Source of the DNA: Anoplopoma fimbria
Taxonomy: Eukaryota; Chordata; Actinopteri; Perciformes; Anoplopomatidae
Length of the DNA: 64,000 bases
Reading direction: 5' to 3'
Assembly (NCBI RefSeq): GCF_027596085.1
Contig: NC_072449.1
Location: 21,450,334 to 21,514,333 of the forward strand
Under the pieces are notes generated by a model, which saw only the letters and a list, made by a program, of their open reading frames with translations, did not search any database and was not told the DNA's origin. A program made the position numbers and the translations under genes. The stretch's first letter is position 1, and every line of letters begins with the position of its first letter. Shown one piece after another: positions 22,536 to 32,540 of the stretch.

Positions 22536-25500
22536 ATGGGGGCATTTCTAGACGCATTTTTGTTCTTGTATATCTACCTTTTCTGGATTTTGTTCTCTTC
22601 CTCCTTTTTCATGTCAGAGTCTTCCTCTAATTTCTCCTCTTGCAAATTAAGGAGACAGTTTTATCTTAATGGGATGCACAAGCCTGGTGATGTGATATTG
22701 GGTGGGCTGTTTGAGGTCCACTACACCTCTGTCTTCCCTGAGCTGTCGTTCACCTCAGAACCAAATCAGCTCAGCTGCCAGGGGTAAGTTTCAAAGTCAT
22801 GTAGCAGAGAACATGCATTGGTGATTATGACTAATGATTTGCTTTTTAGTCATTAACTGTGACATTTTATGTTTTAGCTTTGACACTGCAGGGTTCAGGC
22901 ATGCCATGACCATGGCCTTTGCCATTGATGAAATCAACAAAAACTCGAATCTGCTACCTAATGTGACTCTGGGATACAGTCTTTATGACAACTGTGCCAC
23001 ACTTGTAATTGGATTCAGTGCTGCATTGTTGCTGGCCAGTGGTCGAGAGGAGCAGTTTCTGCTTCCGGAGAAATGTTTGGGGACCCCTCCAATCCTAGGG
23101 ATTGTGGGTGATTCATTCTCAACATTTTCTATCGCAACCTCTGATGTGATTGGTTTATTCAATTTGCCCATTGTAAGTTCACCTTTTTCAGTCATGATTT
23201 TGTGGAGCTTTTGATGTGCCACATTTGAATGTATTTAGAAATGTAAAATTATGGTACAAGAGATAAACATGAATTCTCAGCTCCAACTTCTCCAAAAACA
23301 CGTTATTTGATGAAGTGATATTCTTCATTTAGATTTGAAAATATGCCATTGTTCAATAGGTCCTAAAACCTGTGTGCATACTGTATGTTTCTTTATAGGT
23401 GAGTTACTATGCCACATGCTCTTGCCTGAGTGATAGGCAAAGGTTTCCATCCTTCTTCAGAACGATCCCAAGTGATGCTTTCCAGGTGAAACTCTTGTCT
23501 AGAAATAACAAATGCAAAATATGTTTTAGTTGAAGTGTAATGAGCTTTAAAACATGTTCTGCCAATCAAATGCAATTATTGTCTTGTGAAGTAAAGTAGT
23601 GTATTTTCTTGTCCATCATTGTGGGAAATATATGGATTTAAGAAAAAGAGTTTAATTAGATCAACTAAGGGGAATTTTATTGGGACAAACATTGGTATGT
23701 TTCCTCTGAATGATAATTCTAAACACTGCACTAATCACCCCTGCTTTCTATTGAATAAGGTGAGAGCTATGATTCAGATTCTAAAACGCTTTGGATGGAC
23801 TTGGGCTGGTCTGCTGGTCAGTGATGATGACTATGGACTCCATGTTGCCCGAACCTTCCAATCAGATTTGGCTCAGTCTGGTGGAGGTTGTCTAGCTTAC
23901 TCAGAGATTTTGCCCTGGGGTGAACGCCCAGCTGAACTAAAGAGGATTGTGGAAATAATGAAGAAATCAACAGCTCGTGTGGTCATTGTATTTGCACATC
24001 AGATCCACATGATACAACTCATGGAAGAGGTATCTTATCTTCTCAACCTGGTCTCACTCCTAACTCGCAAAATACTGGCATTTGGTCAGTGACCTGATAA
24101 TGATGCATGGAGGCACCAATGAGCGTCTCTATGCAAGAACCAAGCTTTCAACTAATTCCAATGTAAACCGATCTGCTTCAACATTAGACCCTCAAAGCAA
24201 CTGATGAAGTATAAAGTTAGTGATAGTCCACTGGGTCAAACAAATACAGATCTTTTACCAAGGTGTCCACAAATTGTGTGCTGTGTGAAACAAAAATTCA
24301 ACGTTGACTTTTTGTTTCACATCAGTCCCGTGACCCATTAGTACTTGTTTGTCAATTGAGTTGCTAGTCACGTAACTCATGGGGCACTCGCTAGTAACAT
24401 GAGTCGTTTATCACTTGGTAGTCACGTGAGTTGCTAGTCCGTCAAGTCAACCTAATTAAATTGCTTACCTAACTTCCTGTGAAGACGCAAGTTTGTTTTG
24501 AAAAGACACTATGCCTGTACCGAGTGGAAACTGACACTCCTTCCCTGACATGACGTTCAAAACTGACGCTAGAGGGGTACCCAGAGCATCATAGTTTGAA
24601 GCTTAGGGCCAATGATCAATTATTTGACGAGGTGGGAGCGAGAACGTGTTCATCTCTTTTCTATTTCAGTCCTACAAAGTAGACTACATTGTTGTATGTA
24701 AATAAATCAATTTCATTAAATGAAATACACAGGTGGTGAGGGAGAATGTGACAGGCCTTCAGTGGATTGCCAGTGAAGCCTGGTCAGCAGCTGCTGTGCT
24801 CCAGACCCCACGCCTCATGCCATACTTGGGTGGCACACTGGGCATTGCAATCCGGCGAGGAGATATACCAGGGCTCAGGGATTTTCTATTAAGAATACGT
24901 CCTGACCTAAATATAAGTAGTAGTAGTAATAATTATGGACATAGCATGGTAAGATTGTAACCTCACAATCAGATCTGTATTTACAATAATAATATTGTAA
25001 CTTCTGTTAAAACTTTGTTTTAAATACATTTCAGGTCTTGCAGTTTTGGGAGTACACATTTCATTGTAGATTTGCACCACCTCCAGCAGGTTGGGTGGAG
25101 GCTGGGGGAGAACTATGTACTGGACAGGAAGATCTAAAGAGTGTGGGGATGGAGTTGTTGGATGTTTCTGATCTCAGGCCTGAATACAATATTTATAAGG
25201 CTGTGTATGCCCTGGCGTATGCCCTTGATGACATGCTTCAGTGCAAGCCAGGGAGAGGGCCTTACAGTGGGAACAGCTGTGGAACTTTGCAAACATTGGA
25301 GCCTTGGCAGGTGTGATATTAGTTTACTCTCAAGCAGTTCAGTTTTTAAAACAGACACTGCATTTTGAAATAAATTTTGTGGAAAAAAGAAATTATTCAC
25401 TATGCCATTAGTAGGCCAGTTGGCCCTCCTTATTGTCTTTGAGTAGAAGACAAAATCCTCCTAGAAGTTGCAAGACAAGATAAAATTCCCTTTATTTCCT

Positions 25501-27224
25501 GTGTCAAACATACTTAATCAATAGCAACAGTGGTTGATCAAATATAGAGAGCTCACACTGCACTGTTTTTGAAAGCTTGCATGACTTAATCCACAATCTA
25601 TTGCACAGAACATTTGAAAGCATATGCACAATCAACAACAGTTTATTTTATTTTTGTCTCCCCTTTTTTGTTTGAATTGTACCGCATTTATAGCTAATGC
25701 ATTACTTGGAAAAGGTCAACTTCACCACATCATTTGGTGATCAAGTTTCCTTCGATGAAAATGGTGATGCCTTACCAATATATGATGTCATGAACTGGAT
25801 TTGGCTCCCTGATGGAAGAACTCAAGTTCAGAATGTGGGGCTTGTTAAGAAGTTGGCCTCCAAAGATGAAGAACTAACACTTTATGAAGACAGAATCTTC
25901 TGGAACTTTGACTCCAAACAGGTTAAACCTTTATTGTTGTTTTTACTTAGTACTACATGTCACACATTAACACCATCAAACAGCTTAGAATAACTGTCAT
26001 AACACTCTTACAATCCCTTCAGTCACCCGTGTCAGTGTGCAGTGAGAGCTGTCCTCCAGGTACCCGCATGGCCAGAAAAAAGGGGCAGCCATTTTGCTGT
26101 TTCGACTGTGTACCATGTTCTGAGGGAAAGTTCAGCAATGACACAGGCTGGTATTATTATAAAACCATATGTTAAATTATTGAAAATGAATTTGTTTTCG
26201 TGAATCTTGCACTTATTGGTGCCCAGGTGATGCACACCCAACGTAAGTGTCAGTGTTCACACGTATAAGAGACAATGTCCATGATGCTCTGTTTCCGTGT
26301 TTTCATATAGACTCCATGGAGTGCACCAGCTGTCCCGAGGATTTCTGGTCCAGCCCTCAGCGTGACCATTGTGTTCTTAAGAAAACAGAGTTTCTCTCCT
26401 ACCATGAGCCTCTGGGTATCTGCCTGACAACCATTTCATTTTTGGGCACCTTTATCTGTGCTGTTGTCCTGGGGATCTTCACCTATCATCGCAGTACACC
26501 CATGGTACGCGCCAACAATTCAGAACTAAGTTTCTTGCTCTTGGTTTCACTTAAATCATGTTTCCTTTGTTCACTGCTGTTTATCGGCCGTCCCAGGCTG
26601 TGGACATGCCAACTGAGACATGCAGCATTCGGGATCAGCTTTGTACTTTGTGTCTCATGTATCCTGGTAAAAACCATGGTGGTTCTGGCTGTGTTCAAGG
26701 CCTCCAAGCCAGGAGGTGGAGCCGGTCTGAAGTGGTTTGGTGCTGTGCAGCAGAGAGGAACAGTCATGGTTCTTATCTCTATTCAGGCAGCAATCTGCAC
26801 TGTTTGGATTGTGTCTGCCTCACCAGCTCCCCATAAAAACACTCAATACCACAACGACAAGATAGTTTATGAGTGTGTAGTTGGGTCTACGGTTGGTTTT
26901 GCAGTGCTACTGGGCTACATTGGCTTACTGGCTATCCTCAGCTTCCTGTTAGCATTTCTGGCTAGAAATCTTCCAGACAACTTCAATGAGGCCAAACTCA
27001 TCACTTTCAGCATGCTGATCTTCTGTGCTGTATGGGTGGCCTTTGTGCCTGCTTATATAAACTCTCCAGGCAAATATGCAGATGCAGTGGAAGTATTTGC
27101 CATCCTGGCCTCCAGTTTTGGTCTCTTGTTGGCACTGTTTGGACCCAAATGTTATATAATTCTGCTGAGACCAGAAAGGAACACAAAGAAAGCAATCATG
27201 GGGCGAGGTGAATGTATCAAATAA
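22536..27224 (+). CDS. V2R/OlfC-type class C GPCR R2
   Basis: Predicted amino-acid/pheromone receptor. Nine coding exons: 22536-22783, 22878-23172, 23399-23485, 23760-24029, 24733-24948, 25035-25310, 25694-25921, 26023-26146, 26311-27224; 2658 nt, 885 residues. The ATG at 22536 opens a hydrophobic leader ([14 protein letters not shown]) and follows a TATA box. The flytrap domain includes [21 protein letters not shown] and SDDDYG; exon 7 has the classical 228-nt V2R length, exon 8 is the 124-nt cysteine-rich exon, and the last exon encodes 7TM ending [12 protein letters not shown]. Odd point: after exon 8 the in-frame donor is GC (26147-26148); the nearest GT, 4 nt on, breaks the frame. If the GC donor is not used the gene is defective. 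All other splice sites are GT-AG. Exon partition of the flytrap differs from the minus-strand subfamily. Confidence 0.85.
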
Positions 27225-27891
27225 TCCTATCCACTAGAAGCAATACATAATTAATAAAAACTTTTAAAAAATTTGATCTTACATTATTATTGTTGTTTTT
27301 CTATGATCTTTTTATTTCTCTACAATTCACTGATCTAGTCTTATGAGCAAAATGGCAAAACTAAAATAACAAAATAACCATAACCTCCTCACACTCTAAT
27401 TAGCAAAAACTGATCAATTGAACTAATTATTTAAAAAAAACAATCAAAATGGCCGAATTTGGAAGTTCGTTTGTATAGATGCAGCAATGTCAAATTTATA
27501 AATCATCATTAAAAAGGAACATAATCCTGGATCTAACAAATCATAAATTACAATACCACCATCATTTTCTAAATACTGAGAGGAACTGCATAGGAAAAAA
27601 ACAGAAGAGAGTTCAAATAAAAAGGATTTTTGAAGACAAAGCCTATCAGTTCTCGAAATGACAAATATGTAATGGCCAGTTATCATTCATTAACTTTTTT
27701 GTGTTTTTGTATTCAATGTTCTAATTAAGCCGGCATGAAAAATAAGATCTGGTTCCAAGTACCATAATTGTAATTGCTAGCTGTAACATTTCCCATCAGT
27801 AGTTTATGCCAGAGTCTATCAAAGTTTGCTTATTGTTGGGTTTCCAATATGAATCAAAACATGTTTTTCTCCTCGGACTGACTTCATCCAT
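27225..27891 (+). repeat. 3' flank of R2, duplicated at 35540-36226
   Basis: AT-rich noncoding flank shared with R3 (49134-49808), R4 (61204-61850) and a second copy at 35540-36226. It breaks after 'gacttca' (27886), where a short LINE-tail fragment 'tccat' and the Ty3/gypsy LTR follow. No gene seen. Confidence 0.75.
27253..27258 (+). terminator. Possible poly(A) signal of R2
   Basis: AATAAA 29 bp after the stop codon, conserved in R3 (about 49161) and R4. It is close to the stop, so later signals cannot be excluded. Confidence 0.4.
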
Positions 27892-28253
27892 TGTGGCATC
27901 CCGCCCCTGAAGCCTCGGCCTGAACGGTCCCGTGGGACCGTGAAGGACGGGGTGTACCACCCCCACCCACCAGCCGGCGACGGAGAGCACCGGGTCCTTC
28001 CCCCCAATCAGCGGGATGGGGGACACCTGGCGGCTGGGAGGAGGAAGGCCCGGAGCCACTATAAGAGAGGCAGAGACACGCATGGACGGGAGAGGCAGAG
28101 ACACGCATGGACTGCAGAGGCTTGAGGCTCACGGAGACCCAAGCGCACCCTTGTCCTGTCTGATCATTGAAATAAACGCCGAAGTCGGCTTAAACCAACC
28201 ATAGCCACGTGTTTCTCTGAATCCCGGCGCATTCTTCATTCCCGGATACCACA
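27892..28253 (+). repeat. 5' LTR of the Gmr1-like element
   Basis: 362 bp, TGTGGCATCC to GATACCACA. Contains a TATA-like 'ccactataagag', two copies of a 'gaggcagagacacgc' motif and a poly(A) signal in 'tgaaataaacg'. Differs from the 3' LTR by one substitution (c/t near 27976) and one C indel. Confidence 0.95.
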
Positions 28254-28275
28254 TATGGTGGAGAATGCGGGCAGT
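28254..28275 (+). other. Probable primer binding site
   Basis: TGGTGGAGAATGCGGGC starts 3 nt after the 5' LTR, where the minus-strand primer site of LTR elements lies. The complementary tRNA was not identified. Confidence 0.5.
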
Positions 28276-28305
28276 CTTGAGCGTTCCCACTACTACTACC
28301 CCACC

Positions 28306-29040
28306 ATGCAGAACCCGGACGGAGCCGCGGCGTTGGCTGCCCAGCAACACCAGCGGGAGACCACCGAGAGCCTCGCCCTGCTCCGCGAAGCTGTTCTGCG
28401 GCTGACTCAGCACGCCGTCCGCGCTGCGCCGACCGCCGCCCGACCAGCCGCCTCACGAAGCTGGGACCGTAAGACGACGTGGAGGCTTACCTCGAGGTCT
28501 TCGAGCGGACCGCACAGAGGGAAGGCTGGCCAGAGGAGCAGTGGGCGCACATAGTGGCGCCGTTCCTCACCGGACCCGCCCAGCAGGCGAGCCAGGACCT
28601 GCCGGCGGACGTCGCCCGCCAGTACCCGGCGCTCAAACAGGCCATACTGGCCTATTATGGCCACAACCTCGCGGCGCGCGCGCGCAACGCGCGCAGGATT
28701 GGCGGTTTGACGCGCAGGGAGCTGTGCGCACCCAGATCGCCCAGCACAGCCGGCTGGTGAAGCGGTGGCTGACAGCGGGAGAGGGCCCCAGCCCGATCGA
28801 CCGGGTGATTATTGACCACACCCTGCGGCGACTCCCGCCGGACGCCCGCCGCGTGCTGGCCCACCATCATCCTGCCACCGTGGACGACCTGGTCCTTCAG
28901 CTGGAGAACTGGCAGGTGGCCCAGCTCCTGAACGCCAGACCCGCCCCAGCCCCACGGCGCGCCGAGACCCGCCAAGCCCCGAGGGGACCCCCATCGGCAA
29001 CCCGGCTCCCGGCGTCACCCCACTGAGCGGAGTACCGGAG
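28306..29040 (+). pseudogene. gag of the Gmr1-like element, frameshifted
   Basis: Capsid-like sequence starting MQNPDGAAALAAQQHQRE at 28306, continuing in a second frame from about 28470 (DVEAYLEVFERTAQREGW, typical of gypsy capsid) and a third from about 28690 (RTQIAQHSRLVKRWL) to a stop after 29020. At least two frame changes show that it no longer encodes one protein. Confidence 0.75.
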
Positions 29041-29058
29041 AACCGGGAGGTGCGGCGC

Positions 29059-29583
29059 TGCTTTGGGTGCGGCCAGCCCGGCCACATCGCTCGCTATTGC
29101 CCGAGGGGACGTGATGTGTCGATGCCGTCAGCGTACGCGGACCCGGGGGCGGACCACACGTGCATGTTGGCGACCTGCTGGACGCAGGGAACGTCGGGTA
29201 GTCCGACCATCCCGGCGCGGGTGATGAACCAGGACACGCAGGCCCTCTTGGACACCGGCAGTGCGGTTACCCTCCTTCGCCCCGACCTGGCGGGCGGGAA
29301 GGCAGGGGACCCGATGGAGGTGGCCTGCGTCCACGGGAACACCCGGACATACCCCACGTGCCACGTGGTAGTCCGCACCACACACGGTGTATTCACGATC
29401 CGGGCGGGGATTGTCCCCCACCTACCGGTCCCCGTGTTAATCGGGAGGGACTGCCCGATTTTCCACCGGTTGTGGGACCCGACGCGGGAGCTACGGAGCT
29501 GGAGAGGCCCTCCCCGCAGAGGGGCGCGGGGGTTCGGCAGGCCTGCGGGGCCACCCGGCGTCCATCGTCCCCGCGAGAGCTGA
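29059..29583 (+). CDS. Zinc knuckle and aspartic protease region of the Gmr1-like element
   Basis: One open frame holds a CCHC knuckle (CFGCGQPGHIARYC, 29059-29100) and a retropepsin-type active site (ALLDTGSAVTLL; DTG begins at 29251), with the later ...PVPVLIGRDCP flap and C-terminal motif. Part of the gag-pol of the element, not a host gene. The following 29584-29900 is charged, proline-rich linker. Confidence 0.75.
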   Translation, partial: CFGCGQPGHIARYCPRGRDVSMPSAYADPGADHTCMLATCWTQGTSGSPTIPARVMNQDTQALLDTGSAVTLLRPDLAGGKAGDPMEVACVHGNTRTYPTCHVVVRTTHGVFTIRAGIVPHLPVPVLIGRDCPIFHRLWDPTRELRSWRGPPRRGARGFGRPAGPPGVHRPRES

Positions 29584-29893
29584 CGGCGGAGGACGAGGGA
29601 TCTGAGGGGAACGGGCCTTCCCCACCGGGGACCCCGGCGCGCACGGCGAGAGGACCCGTCCGGAGCGAGACACCGGAACCTACCCCCGACACCCCGGAGA
29701 CCCTCACAGCCTCCGAGCAACCAGACCCACCGGAAGACCCGGAGAGCTCCCCCTTACTGAGTTCTCGGACTTCTTACCAGAGGGGGAAGGCTCGTCCCGA
29801 CCCGGCCAGTTCGCCACCGCTCAGCTCCAGGATGAGGCCCTCAAGCACGCCTGGAGCCACGTCCTGGTTCATGACGGGCAGGCCCGAGACTCG

Positions 29894-31100
29894 GTGAGTC
29901 ACACACCACACCCGCACTTCAGCACCAGGGGGTCTGTTGTATCGAGTAGCCTCCGGGGAGGGGGAGTGAGGGAACAGCTAGTGGTGCCCCGTTCCTACGT
30001 CAGTAAAGTACTTTTTATGGCCCACACCCACCTCCTGGGGGCCCACCTGGGCATGGACAAGACCCGGGAGCGGGTCCTAGCCAGGTTCTATTGGCCGGGG
30101 GTTAAGCGGGATGTTGAGCGCCACTGCCAGGGGTGCCCCGAGTGCCAGCGGGTAGCCCCCGGGCCACCGCTAGACACCCCCTCATTCCCATGCCCATCAT
30201 TGAGACCCCCTTCGAGCGTTTGGCCTTAGACATCGTGGGCCCCCTTCCCAAGACCAGCCGGGGCCACCGCTATATCCTGGTGCTAGTTGACTACGCCACC
30301 CGGTACCCCGAGGCCCTTCCCCTGCGCGCCGCCACCGCCAAGGCAGTCGCCCGTGAACTTATGCTCCTCTTCAGCCGGGTGGGGATAGCGAAGGAGGTGC
30401 TCACCGATCAGGGGTCGTGCTTCATGTCACGGGTGATGAAGGAGGTCCTCAGGCTCCTGCAGGTGAAGCAGCTCCGGACCTCGGTGTACCACCCCCAGAC
30501 GGACGGCCTGGTCGAGCGTTTCAACAAGACCCTAAAGCAGATGCTCAAGAAGGCCATGCAAGCCGACGGGAAGAACTGGGACCAACTACTACCCCACGTA
30601 CTGTTCGCAGTACGGGAGGTCCCCCAGGCGTCCACCGGGTTCTCCCCTTCGAGCTGCTGTACGGGCGGAGGCCCCGCGGGATCCTGGACATCGCAAAGGA
30701 GGCCTGGGAGAGCCAGCCGTCCCCCCACCGCACCACCGTGGACCACGTGGAGCAGGTGCGTGACCGCATGGCCCGGGTGTGGCCCATCGTCCGGGGGCAC
30801 CTCCAGCAAGCGCAGCAGGCCCAGGCGAGGGTCTATAATCGAGGAGCCCAGCTGAGGACCTTTCAGCCAGGGGAACTGGTCCTGGTCCCCACGGCGGAGT
30901 GCCGGTTCCTGGCCAAGTGGCAGGGACCCTACGAGGTGGTGGAACGCGTGGGCGAGGTGAACTACCGGGTCCGCCAGCCAGGGAGGCGGAAGCCGACGCA
31001 GCTATACCACATCAATCTCCTGAAGCAGTGGAGGGGGGAGCAGACACCCGCCGACCCCGCTCCCTTGTCCCTGGCGGCCCGGCAGGAGATCCCGGAGGTC
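29894..31100 (+). CDS. Integrase of the Gmr1-like element
   Basis: Order: an HHCC zinc-binding domain (HLLGAHLG...CQGCPEC, about 30020-30150), then the catalytic core with D (30229, ALDIVGP), D (30406, LTDQGS) and E (30514, DGLVERF), then a C-terminal region with GELVLVP and KWQGPYEVVERVG resembling the GPY/F module of chromatin-targeted gypsy integrases. At least two frame changes, near 30190 and 30640, break it. It sits upstream of RT, the feature that defines this element's order. Confidence 0.85.
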
Positions 31101-31104
31101 CCGG

Positions 31105-31905
31105 TGGGGAGGACCTCAGCCCGGCCCAGAGGCACGACCTGGACGAGATCATCCTCCAGCATCGGGACGTGTTCTCCGACCTGCCGGGGAGGACTGCCGC
31201 CACCCACCACGACATCCGGACGGCGCCAGGCATAAGGGTAAGGGTTCCGCCCTACAGGATCCCAGAGGCCCGGAGGGAGGCCATACGGACCGAGGTGCGC
31301 CGAATGCTGCAGCTCGGCGTGATAGAGGAGTCACGCAGCGCCTGGTGCAGCCCGGTGGTCCTGGTGCCCAAGCCAGATGGTACATTTAGGTTCTGCAACG
31401 ACTTCAGGCGGCTGAACGAGGCATTGGAGTTCGACGCCTACCCCATGCCCCGGGTCGACGAACTTATCGAGCGCCTGGGCCCGGCGCGGTACCTGTCGAC
31501 CCTGGACCTGACCAAGGGGTACTGGCAGGTGCCGTTGACCCGTGCGGCCCGGGAAAAGACGACGTTCTCCACCCCGGGGGGACTGTACCAGTACACCGAC
31601 CTCCCTTTCGGGGTACACGGCGCCCCAGCCACATTCCAGCGGATGATGGACCAGCTCCTGAGGCCCCACCAGGATTACGCGGCGGCATACATTGATGACA
31701 TCATCATTTACAGCCCCAGCTGGGATATCCACGTCCGCCAGCTAAGGGCCGTGCTGGGAGAGCTGCGGAAGGTGGGCCTCACCGCTAACCCGGCCAAATG
31801 TCGCCTCGGGAGAGAGGAGACGACGTACCTGGGGTACCGGGTCGGGAGAGGGACAGTGCGGCCGCAGGAAGGCAAGGTAGCCGCCATACGGGCCTGGAGA
31901 AGGAG
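31105..31905 (+). CDS. Reverse transcriptase of the Gmr1-like element
   Basis: Open frame with all RT landmarks: WCSPVVLVPKPDGTFRFC, YPMPRVDELI, LDLTKGYWQVPL, FGVHGAPATFQRMMD and the catalytic YIDD at 31688-31699, then NPAKCRLGREETTYLGY. The frame is lost at about 31896, where an internal deletion begins. Confidence 0.9.
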
Positions 31906-32165
31906 GCCCTGGCCATTAAATGGTGCCTGGAGAAGTTGCGCTACTACCTCCTGGGGAGGGAGTTCACCTTAGTCACCGACCACGCCCCCCTGAAGTGGAT
32001 GGCGGGGGCCAAGAATACAAACGCCCGGGTGACACGGTGGTTCCTGGCTCTCCAGGATTTCCGGTTCCGGGTGGACCACCGACCGGGCCGGGAGCATGCC
32101 AACGCCGACGCCCTGTCACGTCGGGATGCCTGTCTGGGTGGGTTCCCCAGAGACCAGGGGCTTGA
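31897..32165 (+). pseudogene. Truncated RNase H of the Gmr1-like element
   Basis: Begins in mid-domain with EKEALAIKWCLEKLRYYL and continues through TDHAPLKWM and HANADALSRRD to a terminal tail. The N-terminal half, with the first catalytic Asp, is deleted. The junction shows short homology (gcctgga/cctggag). Confidence 0.85.
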
Positions 32166-32167
32166 GC

Positions 32168-32179
32168 AAACGGGGGGAG
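32168..32179 (+). other. Polypurine tract
   Basis: Purine-rich aaacggggggag immediately before the 3' LTR; plus-strand primer site of an LTR retrotransposon. Confidence 0.8.
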
Positions 32180-32540
32180 TGTGGCATCCCGCCCCTGAAG
32201 CCTCGGCCTGAACGGTCCCGTGGGACCGTGAAGGACGGGGTGTACCACCCCCACCCACCAGCCGGTGACGGAGAGCACCGGGTCCTTCCCCCAATCAGCG
32301 GGATGGGGGACACCTGGCGGCTGGGAGGAGGAAGGCCCGGAGCCACTATAAGAGAGGCAGAGACACGCATGGACGGGAGAGGCAGAGACACGCATGGACT
32401 GCAGAGGCTTGAGGCTCACGGAGACCCAAGCGCACCCTTGTCCTGTCTGATCATTGAAATAAACGCCGAAGTCGGCTTAAACCAACCATAGCCACGTGTT
32501 TCTCTGAATCCCGGCGCATTCTTCATTCCCGGATACCACA
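32180..32540 (+). repeat. 3' LTR of the Gmr1-like element
   Basis: 361 bp, same termini as the 5' LTR with two differences over the full length, indicating recent insertion. Followed by ccat, the putative 4-bp target duplication. Confidence 0.95.

Larger units (their letters stand above)
27892..32540 (+). mobile_element. Ty3/gypsy LTR retrotransposon with integrase before RT (Gmr1-like order)
   Basis: Complete element bounded by near-identical LTRs (TGTGG...CACA) and a 4-bp ccat repeat (27888-27891 and 32541-32544). Internal order read on the plus strand: gag, CCHC zinc knuckle, protease, integrase, reverse transcriptase, RNase H tail. Normal Ty3/gypsy order is RT-RNase H-integrase; the order here matches the Gmr1-like group of deuterostome gypsy elements. 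It is not autonomous: gag is split over several frames, and a deletion near 31896 joins the RT end to the middle of RNase H. It is inserted in the ccat tail of the adjacent LINE. Confidence 0.9.

Noticed and set aside
22391..22630. Frame starting MSLSCLPHDC upstream of R2 (also before R3 and R4) as an alternative first exon
   Set aside because: It overlaps the TATA box, is out of frame with exon 1 and has no fitting donor. The ATG at 22536 gives a signal peptide and correct phase.
24030..24092. Read-through of R2 exon 4 as the natural protein end
   Set aside because: The frame beyond 24029 is not receptor-like, whereas exon 5 ([11 protein letters not shown]) continues the family sequence in phase.
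26486..26767. Minus-strand frames of about 93 codons repeated at 48395 and 60468
   Set aside because: Antisense shadows of the 7TM exon of R2, R3 and R4.
27796..28413. Several open frames in both directions across the 5' LTR, repeated at 31944-32491
   Set aside because: They arise from the duplicated GC-rich LTR and match no protein; LTR structure explains the region.
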